DNA of 6,429 nt from the NCBI GenBank assembly GCA_048615375.1, contig JBMCLJ010000080.1, positions 1-6,429 on the forward strand, in the 5' to 3' direction. Positions 1-5,754 of the stretch are shown in pieces; the first letter of the stretch is position 1; each line of letters begins with the position of its first letter. The translations under genes and the position numbers were made by a program. A model generated the notes under the pieces. That model searched no databases, was not told where the DNA came from, and saw nothing but the letters and a program-made list of their open reading frames with translations. This DNA comes from JBMCLJ01 sp048615375. GTDB taxonomy: Bacteria > Patescibacteriota > Dojkabacteria > JAOAGR01.

Positions 1-237
1 CCAGATTTTTTGCCTACATCCTATAGAAGATTGCTAGCGTTGCCAAAGTTCAGTAGTAAGGATTATAGTAATGAGGTATTTTATGAGTATTTTATTGCAC
101 ATTCCCCGGAGTATCGTGAGGTTATTGAAGAGGTAGTCAAGCTGTTGCGTAAGCGGGTACAACTACCAAGGAATTTGTTATCCGCCGAGTACGCGAGAGA
201 GTATGATGTGAGGATCAGGAGGGTTTTGGGGGTGTAG
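1..237 (+). CDS. C-terminal part of an unrecognised protein, cut by the window edge
   Basis: The frame is open from the first base to a TAG at 235-237 and gives 78 residues. The first possible start inside the window is a TTG at 10, but the frame also continues upstream of it, so this is most likely the tail of a longer gene. The visible part is soluble, rich in Tyr, Glu and Arg, and probably helical: a motif around EVVKLLRKRVQLPRNLL looks like an amphipathic helix followed by a basic segment. I see no membrane segment and no family motif. The coding strand is rich in G and T, with many TTG, AGT and GAG codons, unlike the A-rich genes downstream, so it may belong to a different transcription unit or have a different history. 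There is no clear terminator after the stop. Function is unknown; that it is coding is likely but not certain. Confidence 0.55.
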   Translation, partial: PDFLPTSYRRLLALPKFSSKDYSNEVFYEYFIAHSPEYREVIEEVVKLLRKRVQLPRNLLSAEYAREYDVRIRRVLGV

Positions 238-326
238 AGTGGTGTTCAGAAATTACAGAATACTTACTAGTAAAGCTATGGACAATCGAGAAAATATCTG
301 TATATTCCCAAAAGAAAGGACAATAC

Positions 327-339
327 ACACACTATATAA
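327..339 (+). repeat. 13-base shared word ACACACTATATAA, copy 1
   Basis: The same 13 bases occur in opposite orientation at 1393-1405, immediately in front of the histidine kinase. Both copies are in the upstream regions of adjacent genes, which suggests a common regulator site. AT-richness and the short length make chance a real alternative. Confidence 0.4.
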
Positions 340-348
340 TGTATATAG
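332..348. repeat. AT-rich palindrome upstream of the 384 gene, possible operator
   Basis: CTATATA (332-338), the centre atg, and TATATAG (342-348) form a perfect 7-base inverted repeat. It ends two bases before the -35 element at 350, a position where a regulator could act. It overlaps the 13-base word at 327-339 that is also found next to the histidine kinase start. AT-rich palindromes arise easily by chance, so binding of a regulator is inference. Confidence 0.3.
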
Positions 349-349
349 A

Positions 350-378
350 TTGAACTATAAGACAGTCCTTGGTATGAT
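350..378 (+). promoter_or_regulatory. sigma70-type promoter for the 384 gene
   Basis: TTGAAC at 350-355 and TATGAT at 373-378 are separated by exactly 17 bases, which is the optimal spacing. A second perfect -10 hexamer, TATAAT, lies at 380-385 and overlaps the ATG at 384, but it has no matching -35. From TATGAT, transcription would start near 385, at or just inside the first ATG. The messenger would then be leaderless, or translation would begin at the in-frame ATG at 405. Confidence 0.6.
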
Positions 379-383
379 CTATA

Positions 384-1385
384 ATGTCGATAGCATTAAA
401 TCGAATGTCAACAAACACAGTCAGTGCTGCTTGGGAAGGCTCCTGTTCTGAGGTGATTTCTCATCCTCTTGGAAAGGTGTTTCCTGGAGGAATTATCATA
501 CAAGAAAACAGTTCTGACGCTCGTCTTCTTACTTCAATCGGCGACTCTCTTCGTGCAGTTTACGAAAGTAAGCAATTGGCTTGTTTTGCTTCATGGAATG
601 AAGCTTTAGGACTCGAGAGTTGTGGTGATGGACTTTATCGTATACCAAAAGAGCATCTGATTACGGTATGCATGCCTTGGTTTTCTCCAGGAAAAGCTCC
701 GGAGGAAAGATGGGTATCCAGTATGCGACTTGTTCGAGGAGAAACTTTTCCTTTTGGTTCTTATGATGTACCCAGAATGGTAGGAGACTTATCCAGGGTG
801 TATCCAAATACTCAGGATTTTTTTCGTGCCACATCAGATACGTTCAAGATTGGAGATAATTTAGATCCTCATCATGCCATGAGACTGTGGCGAGCTGCAG
901 GTAAAATTCAAAATATGCTGTTAGCTACGGCAAGTACGTATGCAAAGTATGACCCAGACCATTGGTGGAAATGGGTCGGTAATGAACATAACGATCAAAA
1001 GATTGTAGAAATAACTCGGGTTATCTCTAATAAAGGAAATGGACATTTGCCACTTCCATATGCAGTATCACAACTAGCAACGGTAGTTTTATTCAAAGAT
1101 GTATTGAATCGTTTTGTATTTAATGAACCAGAAACTAAACTTGTTGCAGCCACACAGATGACGAATAGTAAGTTTGTGGATTATTTTCGAGTACTTTCCG
1201 GCACCTGGAGAGAGCTCGCAGAACAGAGATTTACTCCCGCAGTAGCGCAAACTCCTCAACGAGTAGTGCATGTTCTTCCTGCAGGAAGGGAGTATTATAC
1301 AGCTGCTCAGCAGGCGATGATCCATGAAAAAGTATGCAACTCACTGCTTCTTGCAGTGGTGAATAGTGAGGCAGGAAAAAAGTAA
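384..1385 (+). CDS. uncharacterised 333-residue protein
   Basis: I do not recognise this family. The frame runs from ATG 384 to TAA 1383-1385; an in-frame ATG at 405 would give 326 residues and sits better with the promoter at 350-378. Neither start has a Shine-Dalgarno sequence. The product looks soluble and cytoplasmic, with no signal peptide and no membrane segment. Visible landmarks are Trp-rich stretches (W17, W71, W99, W110), a DPHHAMRLW motif at 161-169, an aromatic acidic run DPDHWWKW at 190-197, and a helical C-terminus (about 303-328). The scattered His and Asp residues do not match a catalytic signature I know. The gene ends 24 bases before a membrane histidine kinase on the same strand, so the two may be co-transcribed and this could be an accessory or ligand-sensing partner, which is inference. 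Full length and composition support a real gene. Confidence 0.75.
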   Translation: MSIALNRMSTNTVSAAWEGSCSEVISHPLGKVFPGGIIIQENSSDARLLTSIGDSLRAVYESKQLACFASWNEALGLESCGDGLYRIPKEHLITVCMPWFSPGKAPEERWVSSMRLVRGETFPFGSYDVPRMVGDLSRVYPNTQDFFRATSDTFKIGDNLDPHHAMRLWRAAGKIQNMLLATASTYAKYDPDHWWKWVGNEHNDQKIVEITRVISNKGNGHLPLPYAVSQLATVVLFKDVLNRFVFNEPETKLVAATQMTNSKFVDYFRVLSGTWRELAEQRFTPAVAQTPQRVVHVLPAGREYYTAAQQAMIHEKVCNSLLLAVVNSEAGKK

Positions 1386-1392
1386 AAAAATT

Positions 1393-1405
1393 TTATATAG
1401 TGTGT
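1393..1405 (-). repeat. 13-base shared word ACACACTATATAA, copy 2 (inverted)
   Basis: Reading the minus strand from 1405 to 1393 gives the same 13 bases as 327-339. It fills the middle of the 24-base gap between the 384 gene and the kinase, ending 4 bases before the kinase ATG. A protein bound here could block transcription or initiation of the kinase; this is inference. Confidence 0.4.
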
Positions 1406-1409
1406 CATA

Positions 1410-3527
1410 ATGAATGGGATCAACCTTAACCTTCTTACACTTTCAGAAGTAGTACTCGTATGTATAACAGCAGGGATTGGCATTCGTGTATTTTTTAATA
1501 AAGCTGTTACATATCAGGCAAAAGCCACTTTTCTTTTAACTATACTACTTACTACGGTCTGGATGACAGCAATCGCTATACCGAATTTCTTGCACTTACG
1601 TACTTCGGAAGAAGTACTTCCTTTTGTCCGTTTAAGCTGGGGGATGCCAATATTAATTATTGGATCGTTAGCGTACTTCTTTTGTACAAAGTTTTCTATT
1701 CCATGGAGACTGAGAATACCCGTATTTATATTTATTGGTATTGGTCTTGCTTTTACTGGTTTAAACCTCGTGACAGAAGCTGTTATATCAGGATTTATCG
1801 AAGAGGAGCATAAGGTAGTATTCTCCAGTTTGTATCCTGTTAATATTGGTTTACTGGTGTTTGAAGCTGTGTACTTAGGATTCCTTGTTAAAAAAATATA
1901 CACTTCACTCAACCCTCAGGACAAACTGAGAATTAAGTATCTTTCATTCGGTTTCCAGGCATCAATTGTAATTGGACTGTTTACTAATGTCTTTGTTCCT
2001 TTGGTACTCGCAACCTCCAAATACTCACACATAGGAGGTGTCGCCTTACTGCCAACTATTATTGTCACGTACTACGTTCTCATACACGATCGTTTCCACG
2101 ATTTACGGACAGTTAAACGAAAGCTTCATAACTTTCTTTTGTTCAACATTATTGTTTCCTCTTCTTTTTACTTATTATTTATACTTGCTTATATTGGTAA
2201 TAACGATCTTTTAGGTTTTGATGTGTTTTTATATGGTCAAATAATAATATTCACACTGTTTTTACTGTTTGACCGATATGTGTTCCACGACAAGACTGGG
2301 TATCTTCAAGAAGGGTTTTATCGGTACTCGCTCATCCATTCTGAGAATGGAGAGTCTTTAGATATTTCTAAACTATTAAAGGTGTTTGCTTCTTATGTAG
2401 AAAAACGTTATGAAATTACTAGCAAATATATTGATGTAGTCTTAAAGGAACAAAAGAGGCACTTTGTTATAGGGAAAGAACAAAGTGAAGAAGCATACAT
2501 TCTCTTTTCTCACAGAAGTACTATTCAGAGCAATAAGCAACATACGTTGCATATCAAAATTTACGAGAAGGTGGATGGACTAGATTTATCTTTGCAAAGC
2601 GTCAAGAATCTTACTATTGATATAAAAGAGCTAATCTTCCTGGTATACCAGTCAATCCTTCATGAAGAACAGAAGCAGTTCAGTGAAAAACTCCAGGTCA
2701 AAGTCCAGGAAGCTACCGCAGAATTACGTGAAAAGTACCAGCAAGAAAAAGATATGATTGGTATCATGGGGCATGAGCTTAGAACTCCGATGACAATTGC
2801 TAAAGGTATGCAAGAGAGAATTATACAGAAAATCAAAGAAAATAAATACGAACCTGAATATTTCCTCGATAAATCAGAAAAAGTGTATGACTCCATCGTC
2901 AGGGAATCTGAGCTCATCGAGACAATGCTTGAAACCTCACACATTGATAATAAGAAATTTAATATCCTCTTAATGCCAACCAGTATTGAAAGCCTGATTG
3001 AGTACTCTAAAAATGCTTATCGCAAGGAGGCAGAAAATAAAGGGTTAAAACTCGTTGTAGAAAAGGACTCGAATATCCCTAAAGTGGTGACAGACACTAA
3101 CAAAATGCAACAGGTGCTCAATAACCTTGTGAGCAACGCGGTTAAGTACACTCCAGGAGGGTATGTAAAAATTGTGTTACGTAAAGATGCAAATGCTATC
3201 TATATTGATGTGAAAGATACCGGTATTGGCATCCCAAAAAAAGAGCTTAAGAACCTTGGCAAGAAGTTTTATCGTGTAAATCAATATCTTGATAAGCACT
3301 CTTCTGTTGTACGTGCAGGAGGTACTGGGCTGGGTTTATACGTGGTGAAAGGAATATTGAAAGCACTTCACTGTGAGCTTGAAGTTAAATCTGAAGAAGG
3401 AAGAGGCTCTACCTTTACGGTAGTAATCCCAATACACTCGCACTTTGACAAAGATTTTCAATCACAAATGGAGAGCACCATGGGTGACGATGTAGATATG
3501 TTCGCTAAGATGGGATTAAAGAGGTAA
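1410..3527 (+). CDS. membrane-bound sensor histidine kinase (HisKA plus HATPase_c), orphan
   Basis: This is a two-component sensor that should autophosphorylate on His and pass phosphate to a response regulator. Residues 1-291 hold about nine hydrophobic segments (near 12-30, 39-58, 74-92, 100-122, 138-160, 177-201, 207-226, 240-262, 269-291), resembling the multi-pass N-terminal sensor of the 7TM histidine kinase type. The loop YYVLIHDRFHDLRTVKRKL (221-239) is typical of these. Residues 300-415 form a cytoplasmic region that could be a divergent GAF- or PAS-like fold, followed by a coiled coil at about 418-447. The HisKA H-box is GHELRTP with H455. The ATPase domain has the N-box (N572, N576, K579, Y580), G1 DTGIGIP at 603-609, an F-box KKFYRV, and G2 GGTGLGL at 637-643, so all catalytic parts are intact. 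No response regulator is encoded in the window. ATG 1410 lacks a Shine-Dalgarno. It is probably co-transcribed with the 384 gene. The ligand is unknown. Confidence 0.95.
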   Translation: MNGINLNLLTLSEVVLVCITAGIGIRVFFNKAVTYQAKATFLLTILLTTVWMTAIAIPNFLHLRTSEEVLPFVRLSWGMPILIIGSLAYFFCTKFSIPWRLRIPVFIFIGIGLAFTGLNLVTEAVISGFIEEEHKVVFSSLYPVNIGLLVFEAVYLGFLVKKIYTSLNPQDKLRIKYLSFGFQASIVIGLFTNVFVPLVLATSKYSHIGGVALLPTIIVTYYVLIHDRFHDLRTVKRKLHNFLLFNIIVSSSFYLLFILAYIGNNDLLGFDVFLYGQIIIFTLFLLFDRYVFHDKTGYLQEGFYRYSLIHSENGESLDISKLLKVFASYVEKRYEITSKYIDVVLKEQKRHFVIGKEQSEEAYILFSHRSTIQSNKQHTLHIKIYEKVDGLDLSLQSVKNLTIDIKELIFLVYQSILHEEQKQFSEKLQVKVQEATAELREKYQQEKDMIGIMGHELRTPMTIAKGMQERIIQKIKENKYEPEYFLDKSEKVYDSIVRESELIETMLETSHIDNKKFNILLMPTSIESLIEYSKNAYRKEAENKGLKLVVEKDSNIPKVVTDTNKMQQVLNNLVSNAVKYTPGGYVKIVLRKDANAIYIDVKDTGIGIPKKELKNLGKKFYRVNQYLDKHSSVVRAGGTGLGLYVVKGILKALHCELEVKSEEGRGSTFTVVIPIHSHFDKDFQSQMESTMGDDVDMFAKMGLKR

Positions 3528-3531
3528 AGCA

Positions 3532-3566
3532 GCGATGAGCGTTCTCATCTGCAGAACAAGTATTTT
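3532..3566 (+). terminator. weak candidate terminator after the histidine kinase
   Basis: GATGAG (3534-3539), loop cgtt, CTCATC (3544-3549) form a 6-bp stem; c3533 and g3532 can add two pairs across a bulged t3550. A T5 run follows only at 3562-3566, about ten bases beyond the stem, so termination would be inefficient. It may instead be an mRNA 3' stabilising hairpin. Confidence 0.3.
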
Positions 3567-3599
3567 TCTATCCATTATCAAATCTCTGTAACACCCATT

Positions 3600-4151
3600 A
3601 TGAATAATCAACATTCTTTAACTAATAATAGTAAACTCTGTTCTGGAATATGGGATGAAAACACCTCCTGGGAGTTTTATCTATCCGATACTTTACCCCC
3701 ACGGGAGCTATGTACTGCTGTTTTCTGCCTTGGTATTTACCAGAACTCTATTGTACTCACTAAAACTCAACGAGGCTGGGAGCTTCTCGGTGGTCATAGG
3801 GAAGAAGGGGAACGTATCGAAGAGGCTCTTGTTCGTGAAGCTATGGAAGAGGGTGGTATAGTTGTAGAGCAGTTCAAGGTATTTGGCTACAGGAAAATTA
3901 CGGTAAAAAAACCGATTCCCCGACGTGATGGTAACGGCTTTTATCCACATCCCTATAGTTACATTCCTCATTACATTGTCATAACAGAAACAAAACCAAA
4001 ACCGCCGACTGGAGAAGAGGTATTAGAAAGTAAAAGTTTTCCCCTACATAAAGTCGATGCTATCGAAATCCCTCACCTGAAAATAATCCGTGCTGGATTG
4101 GAAGAGCTCGAACGATTCAGGAAAAGTACCCTTCTGTACACAAAGAAATAA
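3600..4151 (+). CDS. Nudix hydrolase
   Basis: Nudix enzymes cleave nucleoside diphosphates linked to another moiety, using Mg2+ or Mn2+. This 183-residue protein has the full Nudix box G-x5-E-x7-RE-U-x-EE-x-G-U at residues 65-87: G65, E71, R79, E80, E83, E84, G86, with I87 as the last hydrophobic position. The only soft spot is A81 at the first U position. The lead-in GWELLGGH (59-66) is typical of the fold. An insert PIPRRDGNGFYPHPYSYIPH (105-124), rich in aromatic residues and His, probably shapes the substrate pocket. Residues 160-176 form a C-terminal helix. The substrate cannot be read from this; oxidised or damaged nucleotides, or a sugar nucleotide, are possible. The start ATG 3600 follows the kinase by 72 bases with no Shine-Dalgarno; the next in-frame Met is M82, inside the Nudix box. 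The gene ends just before a strong terminator, so it closes its transcription unit. Confidence 0.9.
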   Translation: MNNQHSLTNNSKLCSGIWDENTSWEFYLSDTLPPRELCTAVFCLGIYQNSIVLTKTQRGWELLGGHREEGERIEEALVREAMEEGGIVVEQFKVFGYRKITVKKPIPRRDGNGFYPHPYSYIPHYIVITETKPKPPTGEEVLESKSFPLHKVDAIEIPHLKIIRAGLEELERFRKSTLLYTKK

Positions 4152-4163
4152 AAAAATAATTGT

Positions 4164-4189
4164 CCCGGCACAGCCGGGGCTTTTTTTTT
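4164..4189 (+). terminator. intrinsic terminator after the Nudix gene
   Basis: CCCGGC (4164-4169), loop aca, GCCGGG (4173-4178) form a 6-bp all-GC stem, followed by gc and nine Ts (4181-4189). An A-rich run at 4146-4160 precedes the stem and could pair with the T run, so some bidirectional function is possible. This cleanly separates the left genes from the leader of the ArdC-like gene. Confidence 0.9.
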
Positions 4190-4204
4190 CCGGATTCCAG
4201 ATGA

Positions 4205-4220
4205 ATTAACCCTTATTCCT
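4205..4220. repeat. 16-base imperfect direct repeat, left copy
   Basis: ATTAACCCTTATTCCT matches 6385-6400 (ATTAACCCCTGTTCCT) at 14 of 16 positions; both differences are transitions, and GCC follows three bases later in each copy. The copies bracket the ArdC-like and RadC-like genes 2.18 kb apart. They could be module ends, attachment-like sites, or the start of a leader used more than once. Confidence 0.4.
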
Positions 4221-4248
4221 TTTGCCTTTGGATGTGTCAAATGCTAGC

Positions 4249-4391
4249 ACAGGAGTACCTTGCCGTCCCCCTTTGCCTTATCAGGCTTTGGGGGACTTTG
4301 GCAAGGATTTGCCTTGTACCCTGTGTTTTTTAATTGTTGTTTCCTTATTTGTATCGGGTACAAGTTCCTCCTTGCCAACCGGTACTCCTGT
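4249..4391. promoter_or_regulatory. candidate structured RNA with a three-way junction
   Basis: Three nested inverted repeats are compatible with one fold. P1 pairs 4249-4259 (ACAGGAGTACC) with 4381-4391 (GGTACTCCTGT), 11 perfect pairs. P2 pairs TTGCC 4260-4264 with GGCAA 4300-4304 and GTCCCCC 4265-4271 with GGGGGAC 4290-4296, with ttt 4297-4299 bulged, then GCC 4275-4277 with GGC 4284-4286 across a ttt/ttt internal loop and a 6-base loop. P3 pairs CTTGTACCC 4313-4321 with GGGTACAAG 4356-4364. It lies after the Nudix terminator and 136 bases before the ArdC-like ATG, which suits a leader or independent small RNA. Direction of transcription is not proven, as the minus strand folds the same way. 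I cannot match it to a known riboswitch or RNA class. An alternative reading is four copies of WGTACC in alternating orientation as protein-binding DNA sites. Confidence 0.5.
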
Positions 4392-4509
4392 TCTGCCCTC
4401 CTTACCATGCCAGTTTTTAATTGTGGTCATGTCCAGTCGGGCCGCTATTTTCCCCGTAATCCAAAGGCAGCCGCGAGCACAAGCGAAGCGGGTCTTGTGG
4501 AGATTAGAT

Positions 4510-4514
4510 AAGGA
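4510..4514 (+). promoter_or_regulatory. possible ribosome binding site for the ArdC-like gene
   Basis: AAGGA ends 13 bases before ATG 4528, which is rather far, but it is the only Shine-Dalgarno-like sequence near this start. With the A-rich spacer it supports ATG 4528 over the upstream in-frame TTG at 4222. Confidence 0.35.
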
Positions 4515-4527
4515 AAAAACAAACATC

Positions 4528-5634
4528 ATGGAGGATGTACAAAAAAGAATAACTAAACCTGCGACAGGTACAGCAAAGAACACCAGTCAAACAGAGAAAC
4601 TACCTACTAAAGTATCTCAACAAGGCAGATACCGTACAAAACGTACCACAAACAAACGCGTCAGCAGCCAATCACTGATAGAAGCAATTATTACCCAGCT
4701 GGAAATCAGTAATCCTGCTGATCTGATGACGCTTATGGCAGATATTAACCCGCTGGTACGCAAAGACGATGGGGGAGTATACAGCTTGTATAACTCAATA
4801 TTTTTAAGCCTCCAGGCACGTGCCAGGGGGATGGATTTATCAGATGTCAAAGGTATGAGAGCGTGGAATACCTACGGACGCATGGTACAAAAAGGAGCAC
4901 GTGCACTGTATGTGTTTTCTCCGTGTATAAAGAAGATGCCGAGTAAGGAACGAGGCAAAGGAATGAGTATGAGAAATGAAGAGGCAGACAGAGTACACGC
5001 GCGGGAAGTAGAGGAGAATAAGGGAACCAGGTATGAGACTACTCACCCACACCATGAAGAACACAAAGAGCGTAAGAACACCGTACCCCGGTACTTTATC
5101 CCTGTACCCGTATTTGACTATTCTGACACTATGGAGATGAGCAAAAGCCTGAAAAACTTCCTGGCAACCAAGTGCAACCTGACATATAAAAAGTATATGC
5201 CTGTTGCTATAATGAATATAGACAGATTGAACCTGACAGAAATTGTGCACAATATTTCCGCAGCCGGGTACTCTGTTAACTTTGGGTATACAGGGCAGGC
5301 GCATGGGTATATTTACACCTCTACCAAATCAATCCAGATACATACAAGCCTTACTGACCGAGAGGAAGTACTTGCTATTCTTGCTCATGAGCTCGCGCAT
5401 GGTGAGCTGCACAACGGAACCACAAAACCAAAGCGTATCAAAGAGCTTGAAGCAGAAATCACCGCGTACATTGTCATGCGTTCATTCGGGGTAGATACCC
5501 TCAAAAAATCTACCACCTACGCGAAACACTACCACGGCACAAAGGAAGACCTCATCAAATCCTTTGATGCAATCCTCAAGACAGCAGACCGGGTCTACAG
5601 CATCATGACAGGAAGTACAAAAGGGCAGGGCTGA
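4528..5634 (+). CDS. ArdC-like protein: ssDNA-binding-type domain plus ImmA/IrrE-type metalloprotease
   Basis: Members of this family are carried by plasmids and integrative elements; ArdC itself protects incoming DNA from restriction. Of 368 residues, 1-47 are basic and probably disordered. Residues 48-137 match the ArdC N-terminal (DUF1738-type) domain: YSLYNSIFLSLQA (85-97), then the signature W113-N-T-Y and V120-QKGARALYVFSP. Residues 138-188 are a charged, His-containing linker. PVPVFDYSDT (192-201) matches the VFD-x-SQT segment that follows the N-terminal domain in ArdC relatives. Residues 220-360 form an ImmA/IrrE (DUF955-like) metalloprotease with HELAH at 287-291 and ELEAE at 306-310, which should supply the third zinc ligand. 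All expected metal residues are present, so it may be active, perhaps cleaving a repressor or host protein. I chose ATG 4528 because the 102 codons upstream carry no domain. It precedes a RadC-like gene by 120 bases. The target is unknown. Confidence 0.85.
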   Translation: MEDVQKRITKPATGTAKNTSQTEKLPTKVSQQGRYRTKRTTNKRVSSQSLIEAIITQLEISNPADLMTLMADINPLVRKDDGGVYSLYNSIFLSLQARARGMDLSDVKGMRAWNTYGRMVQKGARALYVFSPCIKKMPSKERGKGMSMRNEEADRVHAREVEENKGTRYETTHPHHEEHKERKNTVPRYFIPVPVFDYSDTMEMSKSLKNFLATKCNLTYKKYMPVAIMNIDRLNLTEIVHNISAAGYSVNFGYTGQAHGYIYTSTKSIQIHTSLTDREEVLAILAHELAHGELHNGTTKPKRIKELEAEITAYIVMRSFGVDTLKKSTTYAKHYHGTKEDLIKSFDAILKTADRVYSIMTGSTKGQG

Positions 5635-5660
5635 TGAAGGCAACCCCGCCATATTTTTTT
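5624..5660 (+). terminator. possible weak terminator overlapping the end of the ArdC-like gene
   Basis: GGC-A-GGG (5624-5630) can pair with CCC-C-GCC (5644-5650) with one A/C mismatch, followed by atat and a run of seven Ts ending at 5660. The stem starts inside the coding region and its loop contains the TGA stop. The mismatch and 13-base loop make it weak, so read-through into the RadC-like gene is expected. Confidence 0.35.
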
Positions 5661-5671
5661 AACGGGAAGGG

Positions 5672-5682
5672 ACCAATGACTA
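5672..5682 (+). repeat. ACCAATGACTA, upstream copy of the RadC-like start region
   Basis: The same 11 bases recur at 5751-5761, where they cover the ATG of the RadC-like gene. Here the ATG opens a three-codon frame (ATG ACT AGT TGA). It lies inside the loop of a possible stem, GGGAAGGG 5664-5671 with CCCTCCCC 5690-5697. It could be a leader mini-ORF, a duplicated initiation site, or a remnant of a small duplication. Confidence 0.45.
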
Positions 5683-5683
5683 G

Positions 5684-5710
5684 TTGAAACCCTCCCCGCC
5701 TCATTATACA
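5684..5710 (+). promoter_or_regulatory. tentative promoter for the RadC-like gene
   Basis: TTGAAA at 5684-5689 and TATACA at 5705-5710 are separated by 15 bases, shorter than the preferred 16-18. Transcription would start near 5717, giving a roughly 38-base A-rich leader. The -35 element overlaps a possible GC-rich stem (5664-5697). Plausible but weak. Confidence 0.25.
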
Positions 5711-5754
5711 GCACAGAAAGCTAATTATTTAAACAATAAAAAACAAAAAAACCA

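Larger units (their letters stand above)
4190..4527. other. 338-base region without a convincing gene, repeat-rich and structured
   Basis: An open frame from TTG 4222 runs in phase into the ArdC-like gene, but its first 102 codons give a Pro-, Ser- and Val-rich stretch with no domain, so I treat it as non-coding. What it does hold is several short repeats. TTTGCCTT occurs at 4221, 4272 and 4308; CCTTGCC at 4258 and 4370 with its complement GGCAAGG at 4300; TTTTTAATTGT at 4327 and 4414. Nested inverted repeats lie at 4249-4391. Closer to the gene, CACAAG (4478-4483) and CTTGTG (4494-4499) can form a hairpin just upstream of the likely ribosome binding site. No clear promoter stands out; TTGTGG (4422-4427) and TATTTT (4446-4451), 18 bases apart, is a weak candidate. 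Confidence 0.6.

Noticed and set aside
239..451. 70-codon + strand frame between the first gene and the 384 gene
   Set aside because: It begins at a GTG, runs through the promoter and into the 384 gene in another frame, and its product has no domain character.
1600..1617. 7-bp hairpin GTACTTC-ggaa-GAAGTAC inside the kinase gene
   Set aside because: It encodes ordinary loop residues of the kinase, and isolated hairpins of this size are expected in coding DNA.
1514..1912. 132-codon minus-strand frame inside the histidine kinase
   Set aside because: Antisense to well-supported membrane segments of the kinase.
4222..4527. 102-codon N-terminal extension of the ArdC-like gene
   Set aside because: It starts at TTG, has no recognisable domain, overlaps strong inverted repeats, and ATG 4528 gives a normal-looking protein. 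Kept as non-coding unless homologues show the extension.
4281..4583. 100-codon minus-strand frame across the leader
   Set aside because: It overlaps the structured stretch and the start of the ArdC-like gene, and the product resembles no family I know.
4840..5304. 154-codon minus-strand frame inside the ArdC-like gene
   Set aside because: It is antisense to a gene with clear domains; the Cys- and Ser-rich product looks like an antisense artefact.
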